NCBI GenBank assembly: GCA_963797005.1
Contig: CAWCOF010000020.1
Span: forward strand, 1 to 64,000
Direction of reading: 5' to 3'
Source of the DNA: AWTP1-13 sp963797005
GTDB taxonomy: Bacteria > Pseudomonadota > Alphaproteobacteria > Rhizobiales > Hyphomicrobiaceae
Length of the DNA stretch: 64,000 nucleotides
The position numbers and the translations under genes were made by a program. Every line of letters begins with the position of its first letter. Position 1 is the stretch's first letter. A model generated the notes under the pieces. That model was given only the letters and a program-made list of their open reading frames with translations, was not told the origin of the DNA and ran no database searches. This document shows, one piece after another, positions 34,688-50,789 of this stretch.

Positions 34688-35746
34688 TCACGTGGCGGGG
34701 CCAGCGTCGAAGCCGACCTTGTCGACCAGCTCGGACGCCCTCTTGCGATACTTGGCGATGTTCTCGAGCGGCAGCGGATCGGGCTTGAGCGGCCCCCAGC
34801 TCCGCACGATCGCGGACGGCGGCACCTTGGGGTTGACCGGATACTCGTTGTTGGCCTCGGCATAGATCCGCTGCGCCTCGTCGGAGGCGAGGAACTCCAT
34901 CAGCTTGACCGCATCGGCCTTGTGGGGCGCGTGCCTGGTGAGCGCCATGCCGGAGATGTTGACGTGGCTTCCCCTGTCGTTGGCATTGGGGAAGAGCGGC
35001 TTGATGGCCTTGCCCCACGCCTTCTGCTCGGGATTCCTCTCGTTCGTGGCCATCAGCGCCATGTAGTAGGTATTGCCGAGAGCGATGTCGCACTTGCCGG
35101 AGTAGATATCGCGCGCTTGCTCGCGATCGCCGCCGGCGGGCTTGTGCGCCAGGTTCGCTCTCAAGCCCTTCAGCCACGTCTCGGTGAATGCCTCGCCCTT
35201 GTGGGCGATCATGGTGGCGAACAGCGACGTGTTGTAGACGTGCTGGCCCGAGCGCACGCACAGCTTGCCCTTCCACTTCGGGTCGGCCAGCTCCTCATAG
35301 GAGATGGTATCCTGCTTCACGCGCTCCCTCGAGGCGTAGACGATGCGTGAGCGCAGTGTGAGCGCGAACCAGTGGTTGCCGGGATCGCGATACTGGGCGG
35401 GGATGGCCTGCTTCAGGGCGGCATCGTCGACGGGCTGGGTGAGGCCCGCGTCTTTGGCTTCCGACAACCGTCCTGCGTCGACGGTGAAGAGGAGGTCGGC
35501 GGGGCTGTTCGCGCCTTCGGCGGCCAGCCGCTCGTTGAGGCCTGCAGGGGCGTAGACGATATTGACCCTTATGCCTGTCTTGTCGGTGAAGGCCTTGAGC
35601 AGCGGGTCGATCAGCCCGGGCTCGCGGTAGGAGTAGATGTTGACCTCGCCCTGGGCCAGCGCAGGAACGGCCAGGCCCGCCAGCAGCGGGAGCGTGAGGG
35701 CGCCTTGCGCAAGACGGCGCCAATGCCTCCGTGGCATGAACGTCAT
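34688..35746 (-). CDS. Periplasmic ferric-iron-binding protein (FbpA/FutA type)
   Basis: The 352-residue protein has a signal peptide (cleavage near ALAQGEV, about residue 32) and a periplasmic binding-protein fold beginning VNIYSYREPGLIDPLL. Conserved features include the ALGNTYYMAL segment with paired Tyr residues that bind Fe3+, and LLFTVDAGRLSEAKDAG. The permease and ATPase genes are not adjacent. A hemF gene follows upstream on the same strand, consistent with an iron/haem theme. I chose the ATG at 35744-35746, with GGAGG just upstream. Confidence 0.87.
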   Translation of the reverse strand: MTFMPRRHWRRLAQGALTLPLLAGLAVPALAQGEVNIYSYREPGLIDPLLKAFTDKTGIRVNIVYAPAGLNERLAAEGANSPADLLFTVDAGRLSEAKDAGLTQPVDDAALKQAIPAQYRDPGNHWFALTLRSRIVYASRERVKQDTISYEELADPKWKGKLCVRSGQHVYNTSLFATMIAHKGEAFTETWLKGLRANLAHKPAGGDREQARDIYSGKCDIALGNTYYMALMATNERNPEQKAWGKAIKPLFPNANDRGSHVNISGMALTRHAPHKADAVKLMEFLASDEAQRIYAEANNEYPVNPKVPPSAIVRSWGPLKPDPLPLENIAKYRKRASELVDKVGFDAGPAT

Positions 35747-35892
35747 GCTGTCCTCCCGATGATTGGGCTCGAATGCCAGCAATTCGCGCGCGCGAAACGA
35801 CTGCGGCGCTTGTCACTACTTGGTAAAGTCGACCTGCCTTGTCAAGAATTGGCGGAGGGCAAAGACCCTATGCGGCCGACAAGGAGGAAATC

Positions 35893-36801
35893 TCAAGGCC
35901 ACTTCGCGAGCGGCGGGAGGGAGGACAAGATCGCCTCGACGTTGCCGCCGGTCTTGAGGCCGAACACCGTGCCACGGTCGTAGAGCAGGTTGAACTCCGC
36001 GTAGCGGCCGCGCCGGATGAGCTGCTCATCGCGCTGGGCTTCGCTCCAGGGCTGCGCGAAATTCGCCTGCATGATTGCCGGATAGACCTCGAGGAACGCC
36101 CGGCCCACGTCCTGAGTGAAGGCGAACGCCGCCTGCCAGCCGCCGTCGCTCTCGGCGGGAGTCAGGTAGTCGTAGAAGATGCCGCCGACGCCGCGTGTCT
36201 CGGCCCGATGCGGCAGATAGAAGTACTCGTCGCACCACCGCTTGAGGCGCGCATAGTCCGCGATCGGGTGCGGATCGCATGCCGCCTGCATGGCCGTGTG
36301 GAAGGCCCGCGTGTCGGCGTCCTCCTGCGTGCGCCGCGCGGCCAGCATGGGGGTCAGGTCGCCGCCGCCGCCGAACCACCATTTCGCGGTCACCACCATG
36401 CGCGTGTTCATGTGCGCGGTCGGCGCGTTCGGATTGGCGGGGTGGGCAATCAGCGACACGCCGGAGGCCCAGAAGCGCGGGTCCTCTGCGGCACCGGGGA
36501 TCTGGCTGCGGAACTCGGGCGCGAACTCGCCGAACACGGTCGACGTGTGGATGCCGGCCTTCTCGAAGACGCGGCCCTTGATCAGGCTCATGACCCCGCC
36601 GCCGCCGGGCGCACCGGTGGGGTCGGTGCGGCTCCATGGCGTCTTCACGAAGCGACCGGGCGGGCGATCGGCCAGAGGCGCACCGGCTGGCAATTGTGCC
36701 TCGACCTCCTCGAAGGCCGCGCAAAGATCGTCGCGCAAGCGTTCGAACCAGGCCTGCGCCTGCTGCTGGTGCTTGCGGATCACTGCCGAGGTTTCGCCCA
36801 T
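35893..36801 (-). CDS. hemF: Oxygen-dependent coproporphyrinogen III oxidase HemF
   Basis: HemF converts coproporphyrinogen III to protoporphyrinogen IX with O2. The 302-residue length is normal. The protein shows GGGGVMSLIKGRVFEKAGI, MNTRMVVTAKWWFGGGGDLTPM (about 130-151), KRWCDEYFYLPHR, GVGGIFYDYL and a C-terminal RRGRYAEFNLLYDRGTVFGLKTGGNVEAILSSLPP. All catalytic regions are intact. Its presence indicates aerobic or microaerobic haem synthesis. Confidence 0.96.
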   Translation of the reverse strand: MGETSAVIRKHQQQAQAWFERLRDDLCAAFEEVEAQLPAGAPLADRPPGRFVKTPWSRTDPTGAPGGGGVMSLIKGRVFEKAGIHTSTVFGEFAPEFRSQIPGAAEDPRFWASGVSLIAHPANPNAPTAHMNTRMVVTAKWWFGGGGDLTPMLAARRTQEDADTRAFHTAMQAACDPHPIADYARLKRWCDEYFYLPHRAETRGVGGIFYDYLTPAESDGGWQAAFAFTQDVGRAFLEVYPAIMQANFAQPWSEAQRDEQLIRRGRYAEFNLLYDRGTVFGLKTGGNVEAILSSLPPLAKWP

Positions 36802-36943
36802 TGCCGGTTGACCCCGCCGTCATGGTTTGGCCAAGGTCGGCCGTTAGCGCTGCCGCCCCTTATCGAGCATTATGCACGCGACCGCGCCGGGCCCCAACCT
36901 TGGCCTTGGCGGCCGGCGCGCTTTGTCGTCAATAGGCTTGGCC

Positions 36944-38830
<1,887 letters not shown>

Positions 38831-38901
38831 GCTTCCAGAGGGCCCGAATCGTCGGCCCACTGTCATCAAACGATGACTGAGCGGGAGCGGTGGTTTCTTG
38901 C

Positions 38902-39126
38902 ATGGTCACGCTGGCCCAACTGACGAGCGCCCAGCTTCGCATCCTCGATGCGGCCTACAAGAACGACGCCGCGATTTTCAACGGCAAGCAGAAGGAGCCG
39001 GTGGAGACGCTGCACGAGCTCGGCCTGATCGACCGGACGATCGAGTTCAAGGATGGGCGCCACAAGATCACGGTGCGCCTGACGCCCGCGGGCGTGAAGC
39101 TCTACTGGCAGCGCGACAGCCTGTAG
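38902..39126 (+). CDS. Small protein with winged-helix-like pattern (74 aa)
   Basis: The product LAQLTSAQLRILDAAY...LHELGLIDRTIEF...HKITVRLTPAGVKLYW has the helix-helix-wing order of small winged-helix proteins, ending with a strand-turn-strand and a helix. It may bind DNA or be structural. The ATG at 38902 is preferred over an upstream GTG. Its last 25 bases overlap the 3' end of the convergent S9 peptidase gene. Family not recognised. Confidence 0.5.
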   Translation: MVTLAQLTSAQLRILDAAYKNDAAIFNGKQKEPVETLHELGLIDRTIEFKDGRHKITVRLTPAGVKLYWQRDSL

Positions 39127-41057
39127 CGCGCGCCTAGCCCGAGCCGCAGCACGCGGCGGAGGAAGGCGAGCTCGGCTTCGAGTACGGCGATGATCGTCTC
39201 GGCCTTGCGGAAGCCGTGCCCCTCGCCGGCGAACTCGTGATAGGCGACGTCGATGCCGCGCCGGCGCAGCTTGTCGACGATGAGGCGCGACTGCTCCGGC
39301 GGCACCACCTTGTCGTCTAGGCCCTGGAACAGGATCGCCGGCGCGGAGATGCCGTCGATCAGGTTGATGGGCGAGCGCTGGGCGAACACCTTCTTCCAGC
39401 TCTTCGGGCTCGTGCCCATCAGGCGGTGCAGATAGCCCGACTCGAACTTGTGGGTGTGCTGGAGCAGCAGGGCGAGGTCGGAGATGCCGTAGTGGCTGCT
39501 GCCGGCGGCGAAGGCGTTCGTGGTGGCAAGTGCCATCAAGGTCGTGTAGCCGCCCGCGCTGCCGCCAGAGATGGCGATCTTGCCCGCATCGGCGAGGCGG
39601 CACTTCGCCAGGTAGCGCGCCGCCGCCGCGCAGTCCTCGACGTCGGCGATGCCCCACCGTCCATCGAGACGCTCGCGGTAGGCGCGGCCGTAGCCGGTGC
39701 TGCCGGAGTAGTTGACGTCGAACACGGCAAAGCCGCGGCTCGTATAGAACTGCACGCGCATCTTCAGGCCGGCATCGGTCATGGCCGTCGGCCCGCCGTG
39801 CGCAAGGACAAGTGCCGGCGGCAAAGCCTGCTGCGGCGCTCGGAAGCGGGCGTTGCGCGGGGGGTAGTAGATGCCGTGGACCTGCTGGCCGTCTCGGCGG
39901 CGGAAGGTCTTCGTCTCGCCGCGGCTGAGATCGGCCGGCGCCACGCCCGCGAGCGGCTTCGGGCCGAAGGCCTCGAGGCGCTGGCCGACGATGCGCATCA
40001 CCGCCGGCGACGACAGCGGCGCGCTGACGAGGGCGGCGAAATCGCTGTTGAAGGCAACCGGCTCATCGATGCGCGCCGTTGTCGTCTGCAGCCGGCGGTA
40101 TTGTCTGACGGCGCTGGTCTTCGCGTCCTTGAGCTCGAACAGGGGCGTGCCCGCCTCGAGCGCGACCATGCCGATCCTGCCGCCGGGTGCGAGCGCATAG
40201 CTCCTCATGCCGAACACCCACTGCGGGCGGAAGAGATCGCCACCGCGGCTGCCGTGCACGCGCAGGGTCTTGCCGTTCTGCCAACGGTAGAGGCAGCCCC
40301 AGCCGGTCTTGTCGCACACGAAGTAGAGCTCGCCCGATGGGCTCCACTCGGGCTGGAAGACGGCGCCCTCCGCGCCGCCGCCACCCGCGAGCCGGCGCGG
40401 TTTGCCGAGGCGGCCGTTCTCGCTCACATGCGCGAGGTAAAGCGCGGCGCTGTCCCAGGGCATGTCGGGGAGGTCCCAGGAGAGAAAGGCGAGCAGGCGG
40501 CCATCGTGCGAAAGGCGAGGGCTGGCATAGAAGTCCCGGCCGCCGGCCAGCTCCGTGATCTCGCCGCGGGCTTCCGACAGGGAGATTGCTACCAGGGCGT
40601 TTCTGGGATTCGCATGGCCCGCGGCCTTGCCCGCCTCGTGCATCTCGGCGACGGCGATCAGGCGGCCGCGCGCGGCGTCGTGGGCGAAATCGGCAAAGCG
40701 CGTGGCGGGAGCGTTCGTGATCCGTTGCGGGGGCCGGCCGGGCTCCAGCGCGTAGACGTCCTGGTCCTTGTCGTTGACGAAATAGACGGTGGGGCCGACG
40801 ACCAGGAACTCGCCGCCGCCGTACTCGTGCACGCGCGAGCGGGCAGAGAAGGGCGCCGGTAGCAAATCCTTCACCTTTCCCGCGGCATCTGCCTCGAGGA
40901 GCACCTGTCGCCCGCCTTCCTCGGGGCGGGACTCGCTCCAATAGATGGCGCCGCCGGCCGCTTGCACCATGCCGAAACGGCGGCTGGCTTTCGCGGTGTC
41001 CGCCGCGCTGATGGGCGAGGGCCAGGTTCCGTAAGGCAGGGTTTTCTTGGCTGGCAT
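39102..41057 (-). CDS. S9-family serine peptidase (prolyl oligopeptidase-like)
   Basis: The 651-residue protein consists of a beta-propeller (about residues 20-370) and a C-terminal alpha/beta hydrolase. The catalytic Ser is in KIAISGGSAGGYTTL (about 485-500), with the Asp in LFQGLDDKVVPPEQS and the His in FAGEGHGFRK. There is no signal peptide, so it is cytosolic and likely degrades peptides, as acylaminoacyl-peptidases do. I chose the ATG at 41055-41057 (MPAKKTLPYG). The 3' end overlaps the small gene on the other strand. Confidence 0.92.
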   Translation of the reverse strand: MPAKKTLPYGTWPSPISAADTAKASRRFGMVQAAGGAIYWSESRPEEGGRQVLLEADAAGKVKDLLPAPFSARSRVHEYGGGEFLVVGPTVYFVNDKDQDVYALEPGRPPQRITNAPATRFADFAHDAARGRLIAVAEMHEAGKAAGHANPRNALVAISLSEARGEITELAGGRDFYASPRLSHDGRLLAFLSWDLPDMPWDSAALYLAHVSENGRLGKPRRLAGGGGAEGAVFQPEWSPSGELYFVCDKTGWGCLYRWQNGKTLRVHGSRGGDLFRPQWVFGMRSYALAPGGRIGMVALEAGTPLFELKDAKTSAVRQYRRLQTTTARIDEPVAFNSDFAALVSAPLSSPAVMRIVGQRLEAFGPKPLAGVAPADLSRGETKTFRRRDGQQVHGIYYPPRNARFRAPQQALPPALVLAHGGPTAMTDAGLKMRVQFYTSRGFAVFDVNYSGSTGYGRAYRERLDGRWGIADVEDCAAAARYLAKCRLADAGKIAISGGSAGGYTTLMALATTNAFAAGSSHYGISDLALLLQHTHKFESGYLHRLMGTSPKSWKKVFAQRSPINLIDGISAPAILFQGLDDKVVPPEQSRLIVDKLRRRGIDVAYHEFAGEGHGFRKAETIIAVLEAELAFLRRVLRLGLGARYRLSRCQ

Positions 41058-41516
41058 GCGGGCGAGGATACATTCCATGCCGCCCGTTGTGTGAAGGCCG
41101 AGAAGACCGACCGCTGCGCGCGCCGAGACTACTTGGAGCGACCACGTCAGAAGGTCTGACTTCGGCGCAAATCACCTTTGCAAGCGGGAATTAGGTCAGC
41201 TATGCTGTCCTTTACCTGTGGGAGGCCCCGCACAACTGCGCTGCTCGTTTGAGCGAGCGTTGAGGCTTAAGGTTGTGCAGGCCCTCGCAATTGGGGTGGT
41301 GATCGGCCGCAAGAACCGCAGCGCCCGATGTTGCAGTGCGGTATCGCCGTCCCATACGAGAGGCGGCGGCTACGGCAACAGGGTCGCTGGCCTGACGAGC
41401 GGTCGCGTTCAGCTCCGCGCATGACCAGGTTCACGGCCCCCGCTGTGGGGAAGGGGCAGGGTGCGCGCAGCGGAAACGACTTGTGGCGACGCGATATTGC
41501 CGAGAGGCGACGGGTT
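41058..41516. other. Long gene-free region upstream of gltB with one structured segment
   Basis: This 459-bp space lies between the divergent S9 peptidase and gltB genes. The only clear structure is at 41220-41286. The rest shows no coding frame that looks real and no recognised RNA gene. Confidence 0.5.
41220..41286. ncRNA. Candidate structured RNA or leader hairpin
   Basis: GCACAAC (41230-41236) pairs with GTTGTGC (41272-41278). Outside it GGGAGGCC faces GGCCCTC with one bulge. Inside, CGCTGCTC pairs with GAGCGAGCG around a TTT loop. The result is a long three-part stem of about 67 nt, 230 bp upstream of gltB. It could be part of a gltB leader or a separate small RNA. It matches no RNA family that I can name, and chance is possible in GC-rich DNA. 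Confidence 0.35.
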
Positions 41517-46345
<4,829 letters not shown>

Positions 46346-46352
46346 CGGCGAG

Positions 46353-47795
46353 ATGGGCAAGATCACGGGCTTCATGGAGTTCGACCGCCGCGACCGGCAG
46401 TACCGCGCCCGTGGACGAGCGCGTGAAGCACTGGCGCGAGTTCGTGGTGCCGCTGACGGAGGAGGAGACCAAGATGCAGGCCGCGCGCTGCATGGACTGC
46501 GGCATCCCCTATTGCCACACCGGCTGCCCGGTCAACAACCAGATCCCCGACTGGAACGACCTCGTCTATCGCGGCCAGTGGAAGACGGCGGCGCGCGAAC
46601 CTGCATTCGACCAACAACTTCCCCGAGGTGACGGGGCGCGTGTGCCCGGCGCCGTGCGAGGCCTCCTGCACGCTCAACATCGACGACAACCCCGTCACCA
46701 TCAAGACCATCGAGTGCGCCATCGCCGACCGGGCCTTCGCGGAAGGGTGGGTCGCGCCGAAGCCGCCGGAGGCCAAGACCGGCAAGACGGTTGGCGATCG
46801 TCGGCTCGGGTCCGGCAGGGCTCGCCGCCGCCCAGCAGCTGGCGCGCGCCGGCCACGAGGTGCACGTCTATGAGAGAAATGCCAAGCCCGGCGGCCTGCT
46901 GACCTACGGCATTCCCGACTTCAAGATGGAGAAGGACATCGTCGAGCGGCGCGTGAAGCAGATGGAGGCGGAGGGCGTCGTCTTCCACTGCAATACGCAC
47001 GTCGGCAAGACGGTCTCGGCCAAGGAATTGGAGCGCCGAGCACGACGCGCTGCTGCTGGCGGGCGGCTCCGAGCAGCCGTTCGACTTCTTCGCCAAATCG
47101 CCGGGGCGCGATCTCGACGGCATGGACTTCGCCATGGACCTTCCTGCCGCAGCAGAACCGGCGCGTCTCGGGCGAGCCGCAGCAGCGACGAGACGCAAAT
47201 CACGGCGGAGGGCAAGCACGTCATCGTCATCGGCGGCGGCGACACGGGCAGCGACTGCATCGGCACCTCGTTCCGGCAAGGCGCCAAGTCGGTGACCCAG
47301 CTCGAGATCATGCCGATGCCGCCGGAGAAGGAGAACAAGGCGCTGTCCTGGCCGCACTGGCCCTTGAAGCTGCGCGTCTCCTCGAGCCAGGCGGAGGGCG
47401 CCAACGTCGAGTACTCGATCTCGACCACGGGATTTGCGGGCAGCAACGGCAAGGTCGAGAAGCTGCTCTATACGCGCGTCGATCCGGCCTTGAAGCCGAT
47501 ACCCGGCTCGGAGGGCGAGCTGCCGGCGGACCTCGTGCTGTTCGCCATGGGCTTTGCGGGGCCGCTCGAAAGCGATGTCGTCAAGCAGCTGGGGCTGCAG
47601 GTGGTGCCGCGCGGGCGCTTCAAGGGCCTCGATGCGGACGAGAAGGACTACCGGGTCCGGGCACGCAAGAAGGTGTTTGCGGCCGGCGATATCCGGCGCG
47701 GGCAAAGCCTGGTCGTGTGGGCGATCCGCGAGGGCCGGCAGGCCGCGCATGCGATCGACCGCTTCCTGATGGGCCGCAGCGACCTGCCGCGATAG
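46353..47795 (+). CDS. gltD: Glutamate synthase small subunit GltD with six frameshifts
   Basis: GltD passes electrons from NADPH through FAD and two 4Fe-4S clusters to GltB. The protein starts MGKITGFMEF and has cluster motifs CMDCGIPYCHTGCPVNN and CPAPCEASC, the FAD motif AIVGSGPAGLAAAQQLA, the NADPH motif VIVIGGGDTGSDCIGT and the C-terminal VFAAGDIRRGQSLVVWAI. Frames break near 46407, 46597, 46791, 47035, 47140 and 47183, again all repaired by removing a single base. The start ATG at 46353 lies just after the repeat. The very high density of one-base insertions with otherwise perfect conservation suggests local sequence error. Confidence 0.88.
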
Positions 47796-47854
47796 AGCAA
47801 GATCGTTTCTGATCGAAGCACTTGGCTTCGATCATGGAACGTGAATCTTGCTCT
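47793..47854. repeat. Dispersed palindromic repeat, copy 2
   Basis: TAGAGCAAGATCG... through TCTGATCGAAGC to CATGGAACGTGAATCTTGCTCT. Nearly identical, in inverse orientation, to 23986-24037. The first three bases are the gltD stop codon, so the repeat abuts the gene exactly. The inner GATCGAAG...CTTCGATC dyad and outer AGAGCAAGAT...ATCTTGCTCT arms form a complete hairpin, a likely gltD terminator. Confidence 0.85.
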
Positions 47855-47866
47855 CATCATATTGAA

Positions 47867-47940
47867 TAGAGCAGGATTCACGCTTCGGCCGAAACGGTAC
47901 GATCTAGGCAAGGCGTTCCACCCGAAGGGATCCTGCTCTA
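47867..47940. repeat. Second AGAGCAGGAT-type palindrome
   Basis: The outer arms TAGAGCAGGAT (47867-47877) and ATCCTGCTCTA (47930-47940) pair perfectly, with TTCGG/CCGAA inside. The ends resemble those of the repeat just before it (AGAGCA), so it is probably another member of the same palindrome family placed in tandem. Confidence 0.8.
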
Positions 47941-48069
47941 GGCGCAAGCCGAGCGCTGCGGCATGCGAGGTTAACGCCGTTTTCCCTAAGCCTCCGGGTT
48001 GACCCTGGCCACCGCCGGCCCCACGTGCTCAGATGAGGGGACGCCTCATCGACCGGAGGGTCACGCAAC

Positions 48070-48456
48070 ATGGATACGCCGCTCGAAGTCCATTTTCACG
48101 GCATCGACAAGAGCGAGGCCGTCGAGCAGCGGGTGCGCGAGAAGGTCGCCAAGCTTGCCAAGCATTTCGACCGCATCACGCACTGCCGCGTCGTGCTCGA
48201 GGTTCCGCACCGCAGCCCGCAGAAGCCCAAGGTCTACCAGATCAAGATCGAGCTCGGCATGCCCGGCCACCAGCCGGTCGTCATCTGCCACGAGCGCGAG
48301 GGCAGCCACGCCAACGAGGAGCTGGGCCTTGCCATCCGCGATGCCTTCGAGGCGGCGCTGCGCAAGGTGGACGGCATGCGGACCAAGATCGGCCAGCGTG
48401 CCAAGCTCGAGCGGGGCCGCCGGCGTCCACCGGCGGCAAGCGCTGGGCCAGACTAG
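48070..48456 (+). CDS. HPF/RaiA-like ribosome-associated protein
   Basis: The 128-residue protein has the beta-alpha fold of ribosome hibernation factors: PLEVHFHGIDKSEAVEQRVREKVAKLAKHF at the N-terminus and HEREGSHANEELGLAIRDAFEAALRKV, followed by a basic tail. Homologues bind the 30S decoding centre and hold ribosomes inactive in stationary phase. The protein lacks the long C-terminal dimerisation domain of long HPF. The start at 48070 follows GGAGGG. Confidence 0.82.
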   Translation: MDTPLEVHFHGIDKSEAVEQRVREKVAKLAKHFDRITHCRVVLEVPHRSPQKPKVYQIKIELGMPGHQPVVICHEREGSHANEELGLAIRDAFEAALRKVDGMRTKIGQRAKLERGRRRPPAASAGPD

Positions 48457-48497
48457 ATCTGGTGTCGTTCCGGTTTCATGGAAGCATGAGCCCTCAG

Positions 48498-48554
48498 CCC
48501 TGAGCTTGTCGAAGGGCGAATGAGTTTGACAATGGCGTGCTTCGACAAGCTCAG
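48498..48554. repeat. Inverted repeat TGAGCTTGTCGAAG / CTTCGACAAGCTCA
   Basis: CCCTGAGCTTGTCGAAG and CTTCGACAAGCTCAG pair perfectly around a ~25-nt loop. This stem sequence is widespread as an intergenic repeat in proteobacteria. It lies between convergent genes (HPF-like and SGNH-like) and may act as a terminator. Confidence 0.8.
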
Positions 48555-48659
48555 CACCGGGTCGTGACCGCGGATCGCGATTCGATCCAACTCGGAACGG
48601 CGCTAGCCAGGCTAGGAAGTGGGGGGGAGAGGTGCGCCGCGCGTGGAGATCGCAGCCCG

Positions 48660-49994
48660 TCAGCTTCGCGGTGGCGTCTTTGCGCCTGATGAGCGGCGCG
48701 GCGCGGGCGGCTCCGGCACCAGCTGATACTCCACCCTCGGCCAGGTGAAGTCGTCGGCTCTGCCGGGCTTGGGCGGCAGAGGCTCGCCCTTGATCAGCAC
48801 CTGGTAATAGGCGCTCAGGCTGGGCATCAGCCTGCGACGGGTACCCGCGGCGCCCGCGGTCGGCGTAATCGAGCTCAACACCACCACGCCGCCGCCGACC
48901 TCGTCGGCAACCACGTCGCCCATCTGCGAGGGCCGATCGCCGGACTCCTTGCGCGTTATCAGCTGCACCACGGCAGCGGGGATTGCCGGGCGCAGGATGT
49001 CGAGCGTCACCGATTCTTCCCGTCCGCTGGGACCGATGCTCTTGAGGGTGATGCGCCCGTTGTCGGCTTTCTGCTCGCCGACCCTATCGGCGTTGCTTGG
49101 CGTTTTCGCCTGGCCGGCCTGGGGATCCTGGGCGACGGTGGTCGTGACGTTCCCCCACATGCTCTCGGGGTTCGCCTGGGCACGGGGCCGCAAGGGATTG
49201 ACGCGCTTCTGCTCGGCCTCGCTGCCGGCGAGCGGAATGGCGCGCTCGGCCTTCGCCTGCACCAGGTCGCGCTTGATCTCCTGCTCGACGAAGTGCGCGA
49301 GCTTGCGGTTTCCGGCGTCGGTGAAGAGCACGCCGTCGGCCTCGCGCAGCAGCCGCTGCTTGCCGGTGATGTCGGGCCCGTAGGAGGCGTAGTTGCCGGC
49401 GTCGTCGGCAAAGTGGGCCTGGATGTCGATGAACTTGACGCCGTTGAGGTAGGCCTTGTCGCGGACGATGTCGTTCATCATCTGCGCCGATTCGTTGGCC
49501 TCGGAGCGGCGCATGATCGGTTGGCCCACCCAATAGATGGCCATTCCGCGCCGCTTCAGCGCCTTGATGAAGCGATCGACCCTGCGGCCATACTCCTCGC
49601 GCCACTCGGGCGAGGCGAACACCAGGCGGCCGCGGGAGGTGCGGATATGGATGCGGTCGCCGACGCCGATCATGACCACGCCGATGTGCACGCGGTCGCG
49701 CTCGGCCTCTTCGGCCTTCATCTCGTCGTCGAAGTCGATGCGCGCGATGCCGGACAGCGCGCGATGCCGGCGCGACAGCTGCACGCGCCCGTCGCCGGCG
49801 AAGGATTCAGCAAGGCCCGCCAGCATGCCCTCGGCGAACTGATCGCCGTAGACCTGCAGAACGTAGGTGTCGCCTTCGGGGAAGGGTGTGATGTAGCTGG
49901 TGCCGGAGAGGTCCCGCTGGGCGGCAGCGGGCGTGGCCAGCGCCGCGGCCAGCGTCAGAAGGAAAACGGCAAGCGTCTTTCTGAGCGCACCCAT
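48660..49994 (-). CDS. Secreted SGNH-hydrolase-like protein (DUF459)
   Basis: The 444-residue protein has a signal peptide (ALRKTLAVFLLTLAAALATPAAAQ) and a DUF459/SGNH-like domain: VLQVYGDQFAEGMLAGL near the N-terminus, VVMIGVGDR, WVGQPIMRR, and a late FTDAGNRKLAHFVE. The nucleophile motif usually reads GDS; here it is YGDQFA, with Gln for the Ser, so it may be inactive as an esterase. The C-terminal half is low-complexity and Pro/Arg-rich. The ATG at 49992-49994 gives a clean signal peptide. It probably acts in the cell envelope. Confidence 0.72.
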   Translation of the reverse strand: MGALRKTLAVFLLTLAAALATPAAAQRDLSGTSYITPFPEGDTYVLQVYGDQFAEGMLAGLAESFAGDGRVQLSRRHRALSGIARIDFDDEMKAEEAERDRVHIGVVMIGVGDRIHIRTSRGRLVFASPEWREEYGRRVDRFIKALKRRGMAIYWVGQPIMRRSEANESAQMMNDIVRDKAYLNGVKFIDIQAHFADDAGNYASYGPDITGKQRLLREADGVLFTDAGNRKLAHFVEQEIKRDLVQAKAERAIPLAGSEAEQKRVNPLRPRAQANPESMWGNVTTTVAQDPQAGQAKTPSNADRVGEQKADNGRITLKSIGPSGREESVTLDILRPAIPAAVVQLITRKESGDRPSQMGDVVADEVGGGVVVLSSITPTAGAAGTRRRLMPSLSAYYQVLIKGEPLPPKPGRADDFTWPRVEYQLVPEPPAPRRSSGAKTPPRS

Positions 49995-50210
49995 TCCAGC
50001 GAATTGCCCTGGCCAGCGTATTTGCCCTGGTCGGCCCGGTCCGGCGTCCCGCCGCCTGGCAAGCGAGCCTGATGTCGACCTCGTATAGCGCCGCAACCCC
50101 AACTCGACAAACGCACCATGCGGGAGTTCCCCGGCAATCGCAAGGTCGTCACAGGATCATGGCAGGAGGCTGGGGCGTCTCGCATGGATCGGCTTAGGCG
50201 CAACCAGTCG

Positions 50211-50738
50211 CTAGGCCTCGGCCAGGAGGGCCTGGAGGTCGATGCGGTCGCGGCGCATCTTGAGGTGGCCGTCGGGCCCGATGGGCCATTCCTCGCGCGG
50301 CTTGTCGCGGTAGAGCTCGACGCCGTTGTCGTCGTGGTCGCGCAGGTAGAGCGCCTCGCTCACCCCGTGGTCGCTGGCGCCCTCGAGCTCGATGCCGGCG
50401 GCGAGCACGCGGCGCAGGGCATCGGCAAGCAGCGCCCGGGTCGGATAGAGGATCGCCAGGTGATAGAGGCCGGTGGTGCCGGGCGGCGGCGGACGGCCAC
50501 CCGCGCTCTCCCAGGTGTTGAGCGCGATGTGATGGTGGTAGCCGCCGGCAGAGATGAACGCGACCTGATTGCCGCGCCGCTCCATCAGCTCGAAACCCAG
50601 CACGTCGCAATAGAAGGAGAGCGCGCGCTCAAGATCGGCGACCTTGAGGTGCACATGGCCGATGCGCACGCCGTCCGCGATCGGCCGCGCGGGCCTGTGA
50701 TCGGCGAGCGGCTCGAGGCGTTCGGGCGGTGCGCTCAC
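50211..50738 (-). CDS. VOC-family (glyoxalase/dioxygenase-like) protein
   Basis: The 175-residue protein has one vicinal-oxygen-chelate domain: RIGHVHLKVADLERALSFYCDVLGFEL with a metal-ligand His, GGYHHHIALNTW, LYHLAILYP, and DHDDNGVELYRDKPREEW with the second ligand Glu. It resembles the first half of CatE-like catechol-2,3-dioxygenases, which normally have two domains, so it may dimerise. Substrate unknown. Confidence 0.82.
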   Translation of the reverse strand: MSAPPERLEPLADHRPARPIADGVRIGHVHLKVADLERALSFYCDVLGFELMERRGNQVAFISAGGYHHHIALNTWESAGGRPPPPGTTGLYHLAILYPTRALLADALRRVLAAGIELEGASDHGVSEALYLRDHDDNGVELYRDKPREEWPIGPDGHLKMRRDRIDLQALLAEA

Positions 50739-50789
50739 GCAAATTCCTCGCTCTCGTCGGACGATGAGAAGCCCGCCCGTTGCAGAAGG

